NCBI GenBank assembly: GCA_027596035.1
Contig: JADGJA010000521.1
Coordinates: 1 to 16,115, forward strand
Reading direction: 5' to 3'
DNA length: 16,115 bases
DNA from: Thoreauomyces humboldtii
Taxonomy: Eukaryota; Chytridiomycota; Chytridiomycetes; Spizellomycetales; Powellomycetaceae
The notes below the pieces were generated by a model. The model saw nothing but the letters and a program-made list of their open reading frames with translations. It was not told the DNA's origin and searched no databases. The translations under genes were made by a program, and so were the position numbers. This document shows, piece by piece, positions 1-7,815 of the stretch. Every line of letters begins with the position of its first letter. Position 1 is the stretch's first letter.

Positions 1-500
1 CGTCCCAGCTGTTTATATCGCGTACCTAGGTACACATCTCCTCACCGCTAGCCGCGAGGCCGGGGGGGAGTCGGGTGCACCGTGGAGACCCCGTATAAAC
101 AGGCTCTCGTGCGCAGTTAAGGGCTGTTCCGCAGCAGTGGACGCGTGTCCTACCCAGGTAAGCACAGACTGGCTCGCGTCGCTCGCTGCTTCCGTAACAG
201 AAGCCCCACGGCACTGGCCTTCTGGTCGTTCCAATGCTGAGGTAACACACTACCCAGCTGTCAATACCGTAATACAAGTTGTAATCAAGTCAGCGCAGCA
301 CCCGGCGGCCTTCCAGATGGAAGAGACAGAGACAGAGGTGTGTGTGTGTGTGTGACCTTTCGTTCGCAAGGGGTGAGTCACCCCCCGTTCCTCCTCCTCA
401 CCCGTCTTTCCTCCCGTCGCCCTCGTCCCCGAGTTGATCCCCCGAGCGTGTCCATTACCCACCCGCCTAGAACCCCATACCCAGGCATCTTTTATCCGCA
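1..500. other. Left-end region without a supported gene
   Basis: I see no convincing gene here. The stretch contains a GC-rich start, a (GT)n microsatellite at 338-354, and a C/T-rich tract at about 380-480 that could be the leader or promoter of the module copy that follows. A plus-strand GTAAGC…AACAG pair at 156-198 resembles an intron but would be only about 43 nt with no supported flanking exons. Short motifs near 24-33 and 127-148 recur near the right end of the window (see findings). Confidence 0.5.
338..354. repeat. (GT)n microsatellite
   Basis: Uninterrupted GT dinucleotide repeat of 17 bases, preceded by a short GA/CA-rich purine tract (about 320-337). Confidence 0.9.
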
Positions 501-501
501 A

Positions 502-1236
502 ATGGCTCAACCTACTCCTGCATTATCCATCATCAACATGAGCGAGGACCAACCCACAGTCGAGAGCGCAGGACTTCAGGCTGTGCCCTGACGGCCACGC
601 AGTGTCCTTCCCGGGTCGCGGCATCTCTTTCAGAGTGAACAATATTGGCAATGGCATGCTCGGATGGAATCTAGTCATTGCCCAGCCCACGCCCCACTTC
701 CACACCACCTCATTTGTGGACGAGCAGGCTCAGAAGCACGCGCCTGTATCCGAGGAAGTCGATCTTGAGTCCCCTCAGCCTGATTCTGGTGCGTCCAGCA
801 TCAAGGGCAAGGAACCTGCTTCTTCGTACTTCCAGCTCGAACACGTGGCGAGCGACGGTCATGCCGAGGGAAAGGTCGGAAGCCCCGGACCTTCCCGTGG
901 CTCGCCAGCGCCTAGCAACGGCAGCTTCGATACGGTGGTCGATCCCGTGTCGACGCTCATGTCCAACACATCCTTGAACGACATTGATTCTGCGCCTTCG
1001 TCGCCTGGGGCTTCCTGCTCCGGAACTCGTCGCAACCGCATCGAGACTGCGTTTGAACGGCAACTCCGTATGCAGCGCGACTGCCCACGTCCTCCGACAA
1101 ACCCTCGCCCGTCCCCACCAAAAGGCTCATCTTCCCACCTCACAAGCACAGGATAACCTGCACCGTCTCACCTCCCATCCTCATCCTCAACGAACGCTAC
1201 GGAAAGCGTAACTCAAGGTACCACTTCGTACCGCAG
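502..1236 (+). pseudogene. Frameshifted copy of the MSEDQP/LYGKRNS module family
   Basis: An ATG at 502 (or 538) opens MAQPTPALSIINMSEDQPTVESAGLQ and stops at 591. The overlapping +1 frame is open from 542 to 1156 and reads like real protein (RLCPDGHAVSFPGRG…, then a Ser/Pro-rich, acidic, probably disordered segment ending in TRRNRIETAFERQLRMQRD). From 1117 the first frame resumes with TKRLIFPPHKHRI…, the same conserved block found intact at 3882 onward. Two opposite one-base shifts (about 565-590 and about 1110) or unrecognised introns are therefore needed to read the whole. The conserved block ends at FVPQ, where the 160-bp satellite begins, so the 3' end is missing. The first in-frame ATG of the middle segment is at 656. 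I do not recognise the family and assign no function. A fully intact multi-exon gene is less likely because no good GT…AG pairs bridge the shifts. Confidence 0.5.
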
Positions 1237-2245
1237 ACGGAAGCTTCGAGGACAGCGCGGGTGCTACGAGGACGTTTATCGAGGGTTTCTCGTGGAGGGC
1301 AGCGCTTATTTGAGGTACTTTGGATGAATATTGTCCGCGTGGTTGTTGGTTGAACCTGGGCTGAGTTGAGAATTATTGGACTGCTCGCAGGGTCACAGTA
1401 AAGCTTCGAGGACAGCCCGGGTGCTACGAGGACGTTTATCGAGGGTTTATCGTGGAGGACAGCGTTTATTTGAGGTACTTTGGATGCACACTGCCTGTGT
1501 CGTTGCCGTTTGAAGATGCCCAAAGTCCGAAATCTTGATGGGACGCAGGGATCACATCCAAGCTTCGGGGACAGCGGAAGTGTTACGAGGACGCTTCTCG
1601 AGGGTTTCTTGAGGAAGGGAGTGTTTATTTGAGGTACTTCGGATGCACGGTGACCGTGTCGTCGCCGGTTGAAGATGGCTAAACTGCAACCTTTTTGACA
1701 TCACGTAGGGTTCACAGTAGAGCTTCGGGGACCGCGGAAATGTTTCGAGGTCACTGATAGAGGCTTTATCGTGGACGGGAGCGCTTATTTAAGGTACCTT
1801 GGATGAACGCCGACGGCATCATCGCTGTTTGAAGATGGGCTAAAGTTCGACTTTTTTGACCACCCGCAGGGATCACGGTATGGCTTCGGCGACGTCCCCA
1901 GTGTTACGAGCACGCTTTTCGAGGGTTTAACTTGGACGGGAGCGCTTATTTAAAATACTTTGGTCGCGCTGACCGTGTCGTCGCCGTTTGAAGCTGGGCT
2001 AAAGTGCAACTTTTTTGACGACCCGCAGAGATCACGGTACGGCTTCGGCAACGTCCCCAGTGTTACGAGCACGCTTTTCGAGGGTTTATCTTCGACGGGA
2101 GCGCTTATTTAAGATACTTTGGATGCACGGTGACCGTGTCGTCGCCGTTTGAAGATGGGCTAAAATGCGACTTTTTTCTCATCACGCAGGGATCACAGTA
2201 GAGCTTCGCGGACGGCGCAAGGGTTTTGAGGACACTTTCGGCATC
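1237..2245. repeat. ~160-bp satellite, block 1 (six units)
   Basis: Six head-to-tail units share the landmarks 'agcttcg(g/a)gga', 'gcttatttgaggtacttt', 'tttgaag(a/c)tgggctaaa' and 'gggatcac'. The 'ggtactt' landmark falls at 1314, 1474, 1633, 1793, 1954 and 2113, so the spacing is 159-161 bp. The period is not a multiple of three and stops occur in all frames, so a coding repeat is unlikely. Some units carry a 13-bp palindrome (CACGGT-g-ACCGTG). The block begins exactly where the upstream module copy loses its 3' end and finishes where the next leader copy begins. Confidence 0.9.
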
Positions 2246-2258
2246 CCAGGCATCCGCA

Positions 2259-2528
2259 ATGGCTCGACCTACTCCAGCATCATCCATCATGAACATGAGC
2301 GAGGACCAACCCACAGTCAAGAGCCCAGGACTACTGCCAGTTGAAACCATTGGTTTCGTCGAACTCCGACGTGTTTCACACCCACTTCCCCCTACCGTTC
2401 TCTCCCACATTCTGCTATATAAACCCCCCTCGATATCATCCCCCCTTCCTCTTCAGACGGTATTCTATTCAATATGTATCGCTAAACTTCCAACTTCAAC
2501 TCTGCCTACGTCCTCCCACAAACGCTAG
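2259..2528 (+). pseudogene. Leader-only copy of the MSEDQP module
   Basis: The reading frame from ATG 2259 (89 aa) starts MARPTPASSIMNMSEDQPTVKSPGLL, matching the leader at 502-575 over roughly 85 bp, including the upstream 'caggcatc..tccgcaaatggctc' context. After about residue 30 the similarity ends and the frame runs through a promoter-like stretch with a TATA box at 2416, so the rest is probably fortuitous. It lacks the KRLIF block. Best read as a duplicated 5' fragment carried along with the satellite rather than an active gene. Confidence 0.4.
2416..2423 (+). promoter_or_regulatory. TATA box with CT-rich leader, no evident gene downstream
   Basis: TATATAAA is followed by a C/T-rich tract (2424-2455), the layout also seen at 11753 and, on the other strand, at 15520. 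The first downstream ATGs give only MYR-stop (2474) and MALV-stop (2542), after which the ~158-bp repeat array begins. The promoter seems to have lost its gene. Confidence 0.45.
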
Positions 2529-2565
2529 CTGTGTTCGGTGGATGGCTCTTGTGTGAGAAGCGTCT

Positions 2566-3045
2566 CAAAAAATGCGAAGTTACGAACGGGCATAACTCAC
2601 CCGATATCTGACCAATCGGGCTGATCCAAGCGTCGCTGGACTCGGCAACACTAGCTCTTTGATGATGTGCACGTTCGGTGTAGATGCGTTGTCCCTGGGG
2701 GATTCAAAAGTCTGTCAAAAAGTGCCCAAAAAAGCGAAGTCACAGACAGGCATAACTCACCCCATATTTGACCAATCAGGCTGATCCAAGCGTCGCTGGA
2801 CTCGGCAACGCTACCACCTTAATGATGTGTACGTTCGATGTAGATGCGTGGTGTCTGGAGGATTCAAAAGTCTGTCAAAAAGTGCCCAAAAGCGAAGTTA
2901 CAAACGGGCATAACTCACCCAATATTTGACCAATCAGGCTGATCCAAGCGTCGTTGGACTCGGCAACGCAAGCTCTTTGATGGCGTCAATGTTTTATGTA
3001 GAAGCGTAGCCTGCAGTGGGTGGAAAGCACATGAAAACGGGCCCA
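2566..3045. repeat. ~158-bp tandem repeat (three units)
   Basis: Three units are anchored by 'cataactcaccc' at 2591, 2751 and 2909 (160 and 158 bp apart), followed by 'gaccaatc(g/a)ggctgatccaag' and a 'ggactcggcaac' stretch. The sequence is unrelated to the neighbouring satellite although the period is nearly the same. The third unit diverges after about 2975. No reading frame is shared between units. Confidence 0.85.
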
Positions 3046-3103
3046 AAAATGTGTTCATGAACTCAATATCCCTGTTTCTCACTCCACCCTCTTCTTGTTA
3101 GTC

Positions 3104-3373
3104 TTAGCCATTGCCTTCATCGGGTTCAGCGGTCAAAGTTATCCCAGTAATGTGCTGGTCTGAAGTGTCTGGAGAAGCTCCGAGGAGAGATCTTGTGTGT
3201 GTGGGTGGAGGGGACTCGGGAAGAATTTCGAGCAGACTCAACTCATGCGCAGACCCGGTCCGAGCAGAGGGCGTCCCAGCAGACGCGTCCATGCGCAGCT
3301 CTCGCAAGATCCTTTTCAACGCAAGATCCCCTGGGCCATTGCGCACACACCCATAGCTTTGAGAACGGCGCAA
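3104..3373 (-). CDS. Possible gene fragment, unrecognised
   Basis: An 89-aa open frame on the minus strand lies in the unique stretch between two satellite blocks. Its C-terminal half is Ser/Thr/Pro-rich with ordinary-looking codons (LEILPESPPPTH…ITLTAEPDEGNG). Its ATG end lies inside the first degenerate satellite unit, so the start is doubtful. Plus-strand frames overlap the same DNA. It may be the remnant of a gene broken by satellite spread. Nothing identifies a function. Confidence 0.25.
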   Translation of the reverse strand: MRRSQSYGCVRNGPGDLALKRILRELRMDASAGTPSARTGSAHELSLLEILPESPPPTHTRSLLGASPDTSDQHITGITLTAEPDEGNG

Positions 3374-3857
3374 GCGCTACGAGGACAATCATCGAGGGTT
3401 TCTTGAGGACAGGAGCGCTTATTTCAGGTACTTTGGACAGACACTGGCGATGCTAGGACGGTTTACAGCTGAGCTAAAATGCGCGTGTTTAGACAACTCG
3501 CAGGGATCGCAGTAGAGCTTCGGCGACGTCCCCAGTGTCACAAGCACGCTTTTCGAAAGGTTTATCTTGGACGGCAGCGCTTATTTGAGGTACTTTGGAT
3601 GCACGCTGACCGTGTCGTTGCCGTTTGAAGCTGGGCTAAAGTGCAACTTTTTTGACGACCCGCAGGGATCACGGTACGGCTTCGGCAACGTCCCCAGTGT
3701 TACGAGCACGCTTTTCGAGGTTTATCTTGGACGGGAGCGCTTATCTAAGGTACTTTGGATGCACGGTGACCGTGTCGTCGCCGTTTGAAGATGGGCTAAA
3801 ATGCGACTTTTTTCTCATCACGCAGGGATCACAGTAGAGCTTCGAAGACGGCGCAAG
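3352..3857. repeat. ~160-bp satellite, block 2 (three units)
   Basis: Three further units of the same satellite as at 1237-2245 have the 'ggta' landmark at 3427, 3589 and 3749. The last two units match units five and six of the first block almost base for base, including 'ctcatcacgcagggatcac' and the following 'gagcttcg..gacggcgcaag'. The pair was therefore copied as a two-unit piece. The block ends at the ATG of the compact module gene. Confidence 0.88.
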
Positions 3858-4280
3858 ATGAGCGAGGACCAACCCAACAAAAGGCTCATCTTTCCGCCCC
3901 ATAAGCACCGGATAACATCCACCGTCCCACCGCCCATCCTCCTCCTCAACGAACGCTACGGGAAGCGAAACTCACGCTACCACTTCATACCCCAGCCCAT
4001 CGCGAATCTCAACAAGTTGTATGGACATCGGGCCATCTCCACATTCGGCCCGAAGAACAAGAAGCAGAACGACAAGAAACTCCCGGACGAGACGTGGCAC
4101 TTTTGCAGCAAGTGGTCACCCACCCCCTCTCCCGTCTTGTGGGAGGACGTACCCGTGCGCCGCAAGGGGGTACGCCCTGAGCGACCACCGCGCATGCTCC
4201 TCCCGTACATCACGCGTCCCCGTCCTCTCGCCCAGCGTAAGCTTCTGAAACACCACCTCCTCAGACAAGTTACCCACTAA
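3858..4280 (+). CDS. Compact MSEDQP/LYGKRNS-family protein, function unknown
   Basis: A 140-aa frame starts with MSEDQPNKRLIFPPHKHRI, then STVPPPILLLNERYGKRNS, FIPQPIANLNKLYG and FGPKNKKQNDKKLPDE. The same block recurs at 1117 (+), 12280 (+) and 12600 (-). Compared with the copy at 538, about 561 bp (187 codons, in frame) between MSEDQP and KRLIF is absent, giving a direct fusion. The family start is probably the ATG at 3858; an earlier ATG at 3801 lies inside the satellite. The stop is only 12 bp from the ATG of the next gene, so the C-terminal half may coincide with that gene's promoter or leader. Gene versus decayed copy is undecided. No known domain is recognised. Confidence 0.45.
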   Translation: MSEDQPNKRLIFPPHKHRITSTVPPPILLLNERYGKRNSRYHFIPQPIANLNKLYGHRAISTFGPKNKKQNDKKLPDETWHFCSKWSPTPSPVLWEDVPVRRKGVRPERPPRMLLPYITRPRPLAQRKLLKHHLLRQVTH

Positions 4281-4292
4281 TCACAGAACATC

Positions 4293-5408
4293 ATGGTCGC
4301 AGCAGCAGCCAGCAGCAAGACTACCGTCGTCGAGGGTCAGTCGTATGAATACCACGGCGGTGAGGCACCACCAAAGGCCACAGACAAGGTCGTCGAGCCA
4401 ACGCTCGTCGAACAGGATGTCAAGGGTAGGTTGCGAAGCGCACACTGCACAGAGGGATCCGTCCATCAACTCATGACTATCCATCCAGACGCCGTCGTGC
4501 ACGAGACCATCGCCTCTGTCGAGCGCGAGGAGATCCAACCCGTCGTCGAGCGAGTGCGTGAACAGACCGAAATCCAACAAATAGTCCAGCCGATCCTGGA
4601 CGTGCAAACCGAGGCACCAACGGTGGAGCACGTGGAACTGGCCGAAGAACAGCACAAGTACCGTGAGAAGGCCAACGAGGAGGACGTCAACCGGTACGTA
4701 ACTCAGGCGGAGGCCTTCCAGGATGAGGTCCGAGAGGAGGAGGTCGTCCACGAGAAGGTCTACCTCGAGCCCATCATCAAGGCGGTCGTCAAGAAGAAGA
4801 TCATCACCGAGATCCAGCCTGTGATAGAGCGTGTCGTTCACAAGACTCACATCATCGAGGAGTATGTTTCAATTGAAGAAAGCTGACCTTCTCACCGTGA
4901 ATCTTGTCGTACTAATCAGGACCTCTCTTTCCCCAGGACCCAACACGTAAAAGAGACCTTCGTGAAGGCCCCCGTCGTTCACGAGCAGCAGATCGCGGCC
5001 CCTATGTCGATCGACGAGTTCCAAGCGGCTGTCAAACCCATCGAGACCGCGTCCACCATCGCCACGACGACGTCTCCGTCCCACACCGACACCGTCAGCA
5101 CCCTCTCGTCAGGCGGTCGGGAGACCCGAGGCATGAAGCGCAAGAAGCTCGCCGAGGCCGCGGACGGCAACACCGACGTCACTGTCGTGACCGGAGTGGA
5201 TGGATCGGTCGACGTGTCGCAACCCACCATCTCCCCGTCCCGAATTCACGGGACCTTCGAGAAGATCGTCGGCGTCGTGGAGAAGAGCGGGGTAGGAGAG
5301 CTGCTGGGATCTGATGGCCTCGTCGCTGCGGGTGAAGCACGGCAGGCGGAGGGTGAACTTGAGATCGGGGCCGCGCAGGCCGCAAAGAAGCGCAAGGTGG
5401 ACGCGTGA
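4293..5408 (+). CDS. VVHE-repeat charged protein with CsbD-like tail and terminal NLS
   Basis: Exon 4293-4861 joins exon 4937-5408 across a 75-nt intron (donor GTATGT at 4862, branch TACTAAT, acceptor CCCCAG at 4936), giving 346 aa. A second candidate intron, 4426-4488 (GTAGGT…CATGACT…CCAG, 63 nt), keeps the frame, and removing it gives 325 aa. The sequence between residues about 66 and 215 is a series of VVHE / EIQPVVER / REQTE-type charged repeats like those of fungal proteins often annotated as allergen-type antigens (family resemblance by eye). Residues about 293-338 (GTFEKIVGVVEKSG…LVAAGEARQAEGE) resemble the CsbD/Hmp1 stress-protein family. The C-terminus is KKRKVDA, with a second basic cluster MKRKK near 256-260, suggesting nuclear location. 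There is no signal peptide or membrane segment. The coding call is firm; the function is inferred only. Confidence 0.8.
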
Positions 5409-5833
5409 AAGAATGAACACGCTGGAAATCTCCTTATACTTTCCCATTCGCATTCGGAGCGGAGACCTCAAACATTTTTGTAGCAGTCGTTGTTTTTTCG
5501 ATGACGTTCATGTGAATATATTGGATTTGCACATTAACTCCAGAGTTAGCATCTGATCGCTTCACAGCACTGCCCGCACAACTCTTGACGGAAGGAGAGT
5601 GGAGACGGTTCAACATGGTCCGTTTCTTGACGTTTGCTCGTTGCAGGAGACGGCGGGCGAGAGTTGGAGAGGTGATGAGTCACACGAACGTCCGGACTGT
5701 TGTGAGTCACAAACTCACCACCGAGTCGTTCTGCAGGACTCCCGAGTAACTGTATCATATTTGAGAAGAATTTCAGGGCACGAGCATAGACTGACTGCAA
5801 CGAAGGGTACCGAAGTGAGCACCATCGCATTGT
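5409..5833. other. 3' flank of the VVHE gene, no supported gene
   Basis: AT-richer DNA follows the stop at 5408 and probably holds the 3' UTR and polyadenylation site. Short open frames occur on both strands (for example minus 5546-5830), but none has recognisable protein character or splice support. Confidence 0.5.
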
Positions 5834-6169
5834 TCACTCCATCTTGCACCCAATGACTACCATGTCCTCATCCACGCGGATTTCAAACGTGCAGGAGACA
5901 AAAAACCTTTTCAGGTTGCTCGAGGAATAGAAATCTTCATCCAGTCGAACTCGTACGAGATCGGAGACATGTGAAGTGACGGTATTATGTCTGTCGATTG
6001 GAAGATGGGTGGTTTGGGCTTGGAACGGCGAAGGGTACCTGGAGCAACGTCTCGACGGGCAACATCGACCTAGCCCACTCTGACTCCGCTCGCATCGACA
6101 TGAGCCGCATCGTCCACATGCGACGCGTGTTGAAGGATCATCGGATGCGCGATCCATGAAGTAGCCCAA
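5834..6169 (-). CDS. Possible terminal exon, unrecognised
   Basis: The last ~48 codons of this minus-strand frame (HVSDLVRVRLDEDFYSSS… to EIRVDEDMVVIGCKME-stop) read like genuine protein, with alternating charged and hydrophobic residues and normal codon use. The upstream part of the frame is Cys/Arg/Ser-rich and looks off-frame. It is probably the 3' exon of a minus-strand gene whose upstream exon may be the 6070-6609 frame. I could not choose a splice pair with confidence. Confidence 0.3.
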   Translation of the reverse strand: MGYFMDRASDDPSTRVACGRCGSCRCERSQSGLGRCCPSRRCSRYPSPFQAQTTHLPIDRHNTVTSHVSDLVRVRLDEDFYSSSNLKRFFVSCTFEIRVDEDMVVIGCKME

Positions 6170-6609
6170 GCCTCGGCGATGTCAAAGTGTTCGGGATGGC
6201 GATCTGTAATCGATACCGATCGCGACGATGGATGGAGCACTCCATTGCGGTGTCCTGGAAGAGTTATACAGAGTAGGTAACGACGCTGTATATCCGCATC
6301 GAGAATTGTTGAGCTTAGTCCCCCATTACCTTTGTCCAATTGCCGTGGCACCGTCGAGGTCTCTCTGGCCGAGCCGAGATTTGAGGCGTAGCCGAACGGA
6401 GCTTCGTGGATTCTGCGGCTCCATCCCGAGGCGAAGGCCGCCGTTTGAAAATGGTAGAGCATCCAAGAGATCCCGGAGAGATCTGAGCCGACGAGGTTTC
6501 CCGAGATCCGCTGCTGGTTCGATACAATGACGCTCAAAGATCCGACGGTGACTTGACTCGGCACGAGGCCTCGGCGCGAAGGTCGGTCGACGTTCGCAAA
6601 AGGAGGCAA
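6070..6609 (-). CDS. Unrecognised reading frame, probably part of a multi-exon gene
   Basis: An open frame of about 179 codons with no convincing ATG at its 5' end; an in-frame TAG at 6617-6619 means entry would need an acceptor just after it. Codon use is regular and the composition is protein-like (VPSQVTVGSLSVIVSN…, SGISWMLYHFQTAAFASGW…). A possible internal intron lies after the LDKG codons (GTAATG…ATACAG, 47 nt), but the frame is open without it. No domain is recognised. It may join downstream with the 5834-6169 frame. Confidence 0.35.
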   Translation of the reverse strand: MPPFANVDRPSRRGLVPSQVTVGSLSVIVSNQQRISGNLVGSDLSGISWMLYHFQTAAFASGWSRRIHEAPFGYASNLGSARETSTVPRQLDKGNGGLSSTILDADIQRRYLLCITLPGHRNGVLHPSSRSVSITDRHPEHFDIAEAWATSWIAHPMILQHASHVDDAAHVDASGVRVG

Positions 6610-6616
6610 AGCGTCC

Positions 6617-7209
6617 TACTTTGAGCAGGATCCAGCGAAACTGCAAACACTAGCAAGGATCACAAAGATTAGCAAGTAAACCAATTAGGTACAGGGAAGA
6701 GACGCAATTCACCTAGTCACCAGCTCAGGGTCGGCTTGTAAGTAGCCTTTAGCGAGGTCGAGGTATTTGGGACGTGGGGTGTACCGGAAGCTAACAAGAG
6801 TGGCGACAGATATGGAGATAATGCCCTTCAGGGCAGAAGATGGCGAGGAATCCCGGCAGAACACGATTACAGCGCTCCCGGCTTGATCCGGAGCACGTCA
6901 TCTGAGCTGAGGTTTTTGGATTACCGGACGACGACGTTTGATCTGTCAGGAGGAAGGTCGTCGAACACTGTGCGGATGACGATCTGAAGCTGCCGATGGC
7001 AAGCCGAAGCTTCGGATACGTTGAGCTTGATGGTGAGACGTGATCAATGACTTGCTTGCGAAGGTGGCTTCCACGACCGTCCTGTAACCACCTCGGATAG
7101 AACGGACTTTGGCGCGACATCGATTGCCTGCAAAGAGATGGTGTGAATCAGCTTAGAGCGAGGACATGCAGAGCGAACAGCCGTCACACCAAGTGAAAGT
7201 GTCGTCCAT
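6617..7209 (-). CDS. Candidate short spliced gene, unrecognised
   Basis: Two introns look real. The first is 7189-7129 (donor GTGTGA, branch GCTGATTC, acceptor TTTGCAG, 61 nt), joining MDDTFTW in frame to QSMSRQSPFYPRWLQ. The second is 6712-6650 or 6712-6641 (donor GTGAAT, branch TTGCTAATC, acceptor GCTAG or TTGCAG). Between them the frame from 6897 to 6713 reads like protein (APDQAGSAVIVFCRDSSP…, then FRYTPRPKYLDLAKGYLQA DPELV). After the second intron a stop comes quickly at about 6617. I could not find an in-frame junction between the MSRQ frame and the APDQAG frame, so an exon boundary is missing or the gene is damaged. Function unknown. Confidence 0.3.
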
Positions 7210-7523
7210 TAGTGAAAGCTTTGGCCCCCCTCTGTGTTTGCCGGGGCTTGGGACCCGTCTTCCATCACGCCGACGAAAGAGCCACATTGGGGCCATCCTG
7301 CAGGACCAATTCGTGAGACCGGTCCCTGCAGAACAGCAGCTGTTGCAGTTGATGAACACAACTTGAGAAGAGGCGCGAGCATCCAACGTGGTTTGGCCGT
7401 CCCACTACGTCTCTTCTTCTCCGTAGAGACAACAACTTCGGACAGGTAACTGATGCTCTTGGCCGTCACCAACAGTTTGCCTTCTCCGACTGTTTGCCTT
7501 CTCCAACTGTTTGCCATCTCCAA
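7209..7523 (-). CDS. Hypothetical 104-aa reading frame
   Basis: The frame starts MEMANSWRRQTVGEGK inside a 17-bp minisatellite and continues with a plausible but unidentifiable sequence ending in GWPQCGSFVGVMEDGSQAP and a short Gly/Gln-rich tail. It ends exactly at the possible start codon of the spliced candidate at 7209. There is no promoter or family support. It could be an upstream exon of that candidate or chance. Confidence 0.2.
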   Translation of the reverse strand: MEMANSWRRQTVGEGKLLVTAKSISYLSEVVVSTEKKRRSGTAKPRWMLAPLLKLCSSTATAAVLQGPVSRIGPAGWPQCGSFVGVMEDGSQAPANTEGGQSFH

Positions 7524-7525
7524 CC
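7475..7525. repeat. 17-bp minisatellite (three units)
   Basis: Three direct copies of GTTTGCCTTCTCCRACT (7475-7491, 7492-7508, 7509-7525), with one or two changes in the later copies. Confidence 0.85.
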
Positions 7526-7815
7526 TGGGTCGTGGCTAGCCAACTCCACGACCCTGGGGTCTCCTTGCAGAGAACACCCGACCACATCTGCCCCTTCAGA
7601 GTGTGGTCGCCCTGACGGCTACGATACTCCTAACCGTTAGAACCAGCAAGCAACAGATGACGATGTGAAACGCGAAAGGGGCCGCAGCGTCCTGCTCGAC
7701 AGTTGCTCGAGCGGCGCTGCGACCGCATATTCTTAGCCCTCCCTGAGGGTCAATATCTGCCTCTGATCCCACTTGCCTGCGACAGCCTTTGTCTACCTCT
7801 TTGCGGAAGCGACGT

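Noticed and set aside
156..198. Plus-strand GTAAGC…AACAG intron
   Set aside because: Only about 43 nt and no coding exons on either side.
3567..3837. Protein-like frames in satellite block 2 (AYLRYFGCTLTVSLPFEAG…)
   Set aside because: The ~160-bp period is not a multiple of three and frames break at each unit, so coding is unlikely.
1237..3857. Satellite as a CRISPR array
   Set aside because: Units of ~160 bp are contiguous with no unique spacers, and the context is eukaryotic.
4281..4850. 189-codon minus-strand frame
   Set aside because: It is the antisense shadow of the VVHE-repeat exon; Leu/Asp-rich composition mirrors the sense codons.
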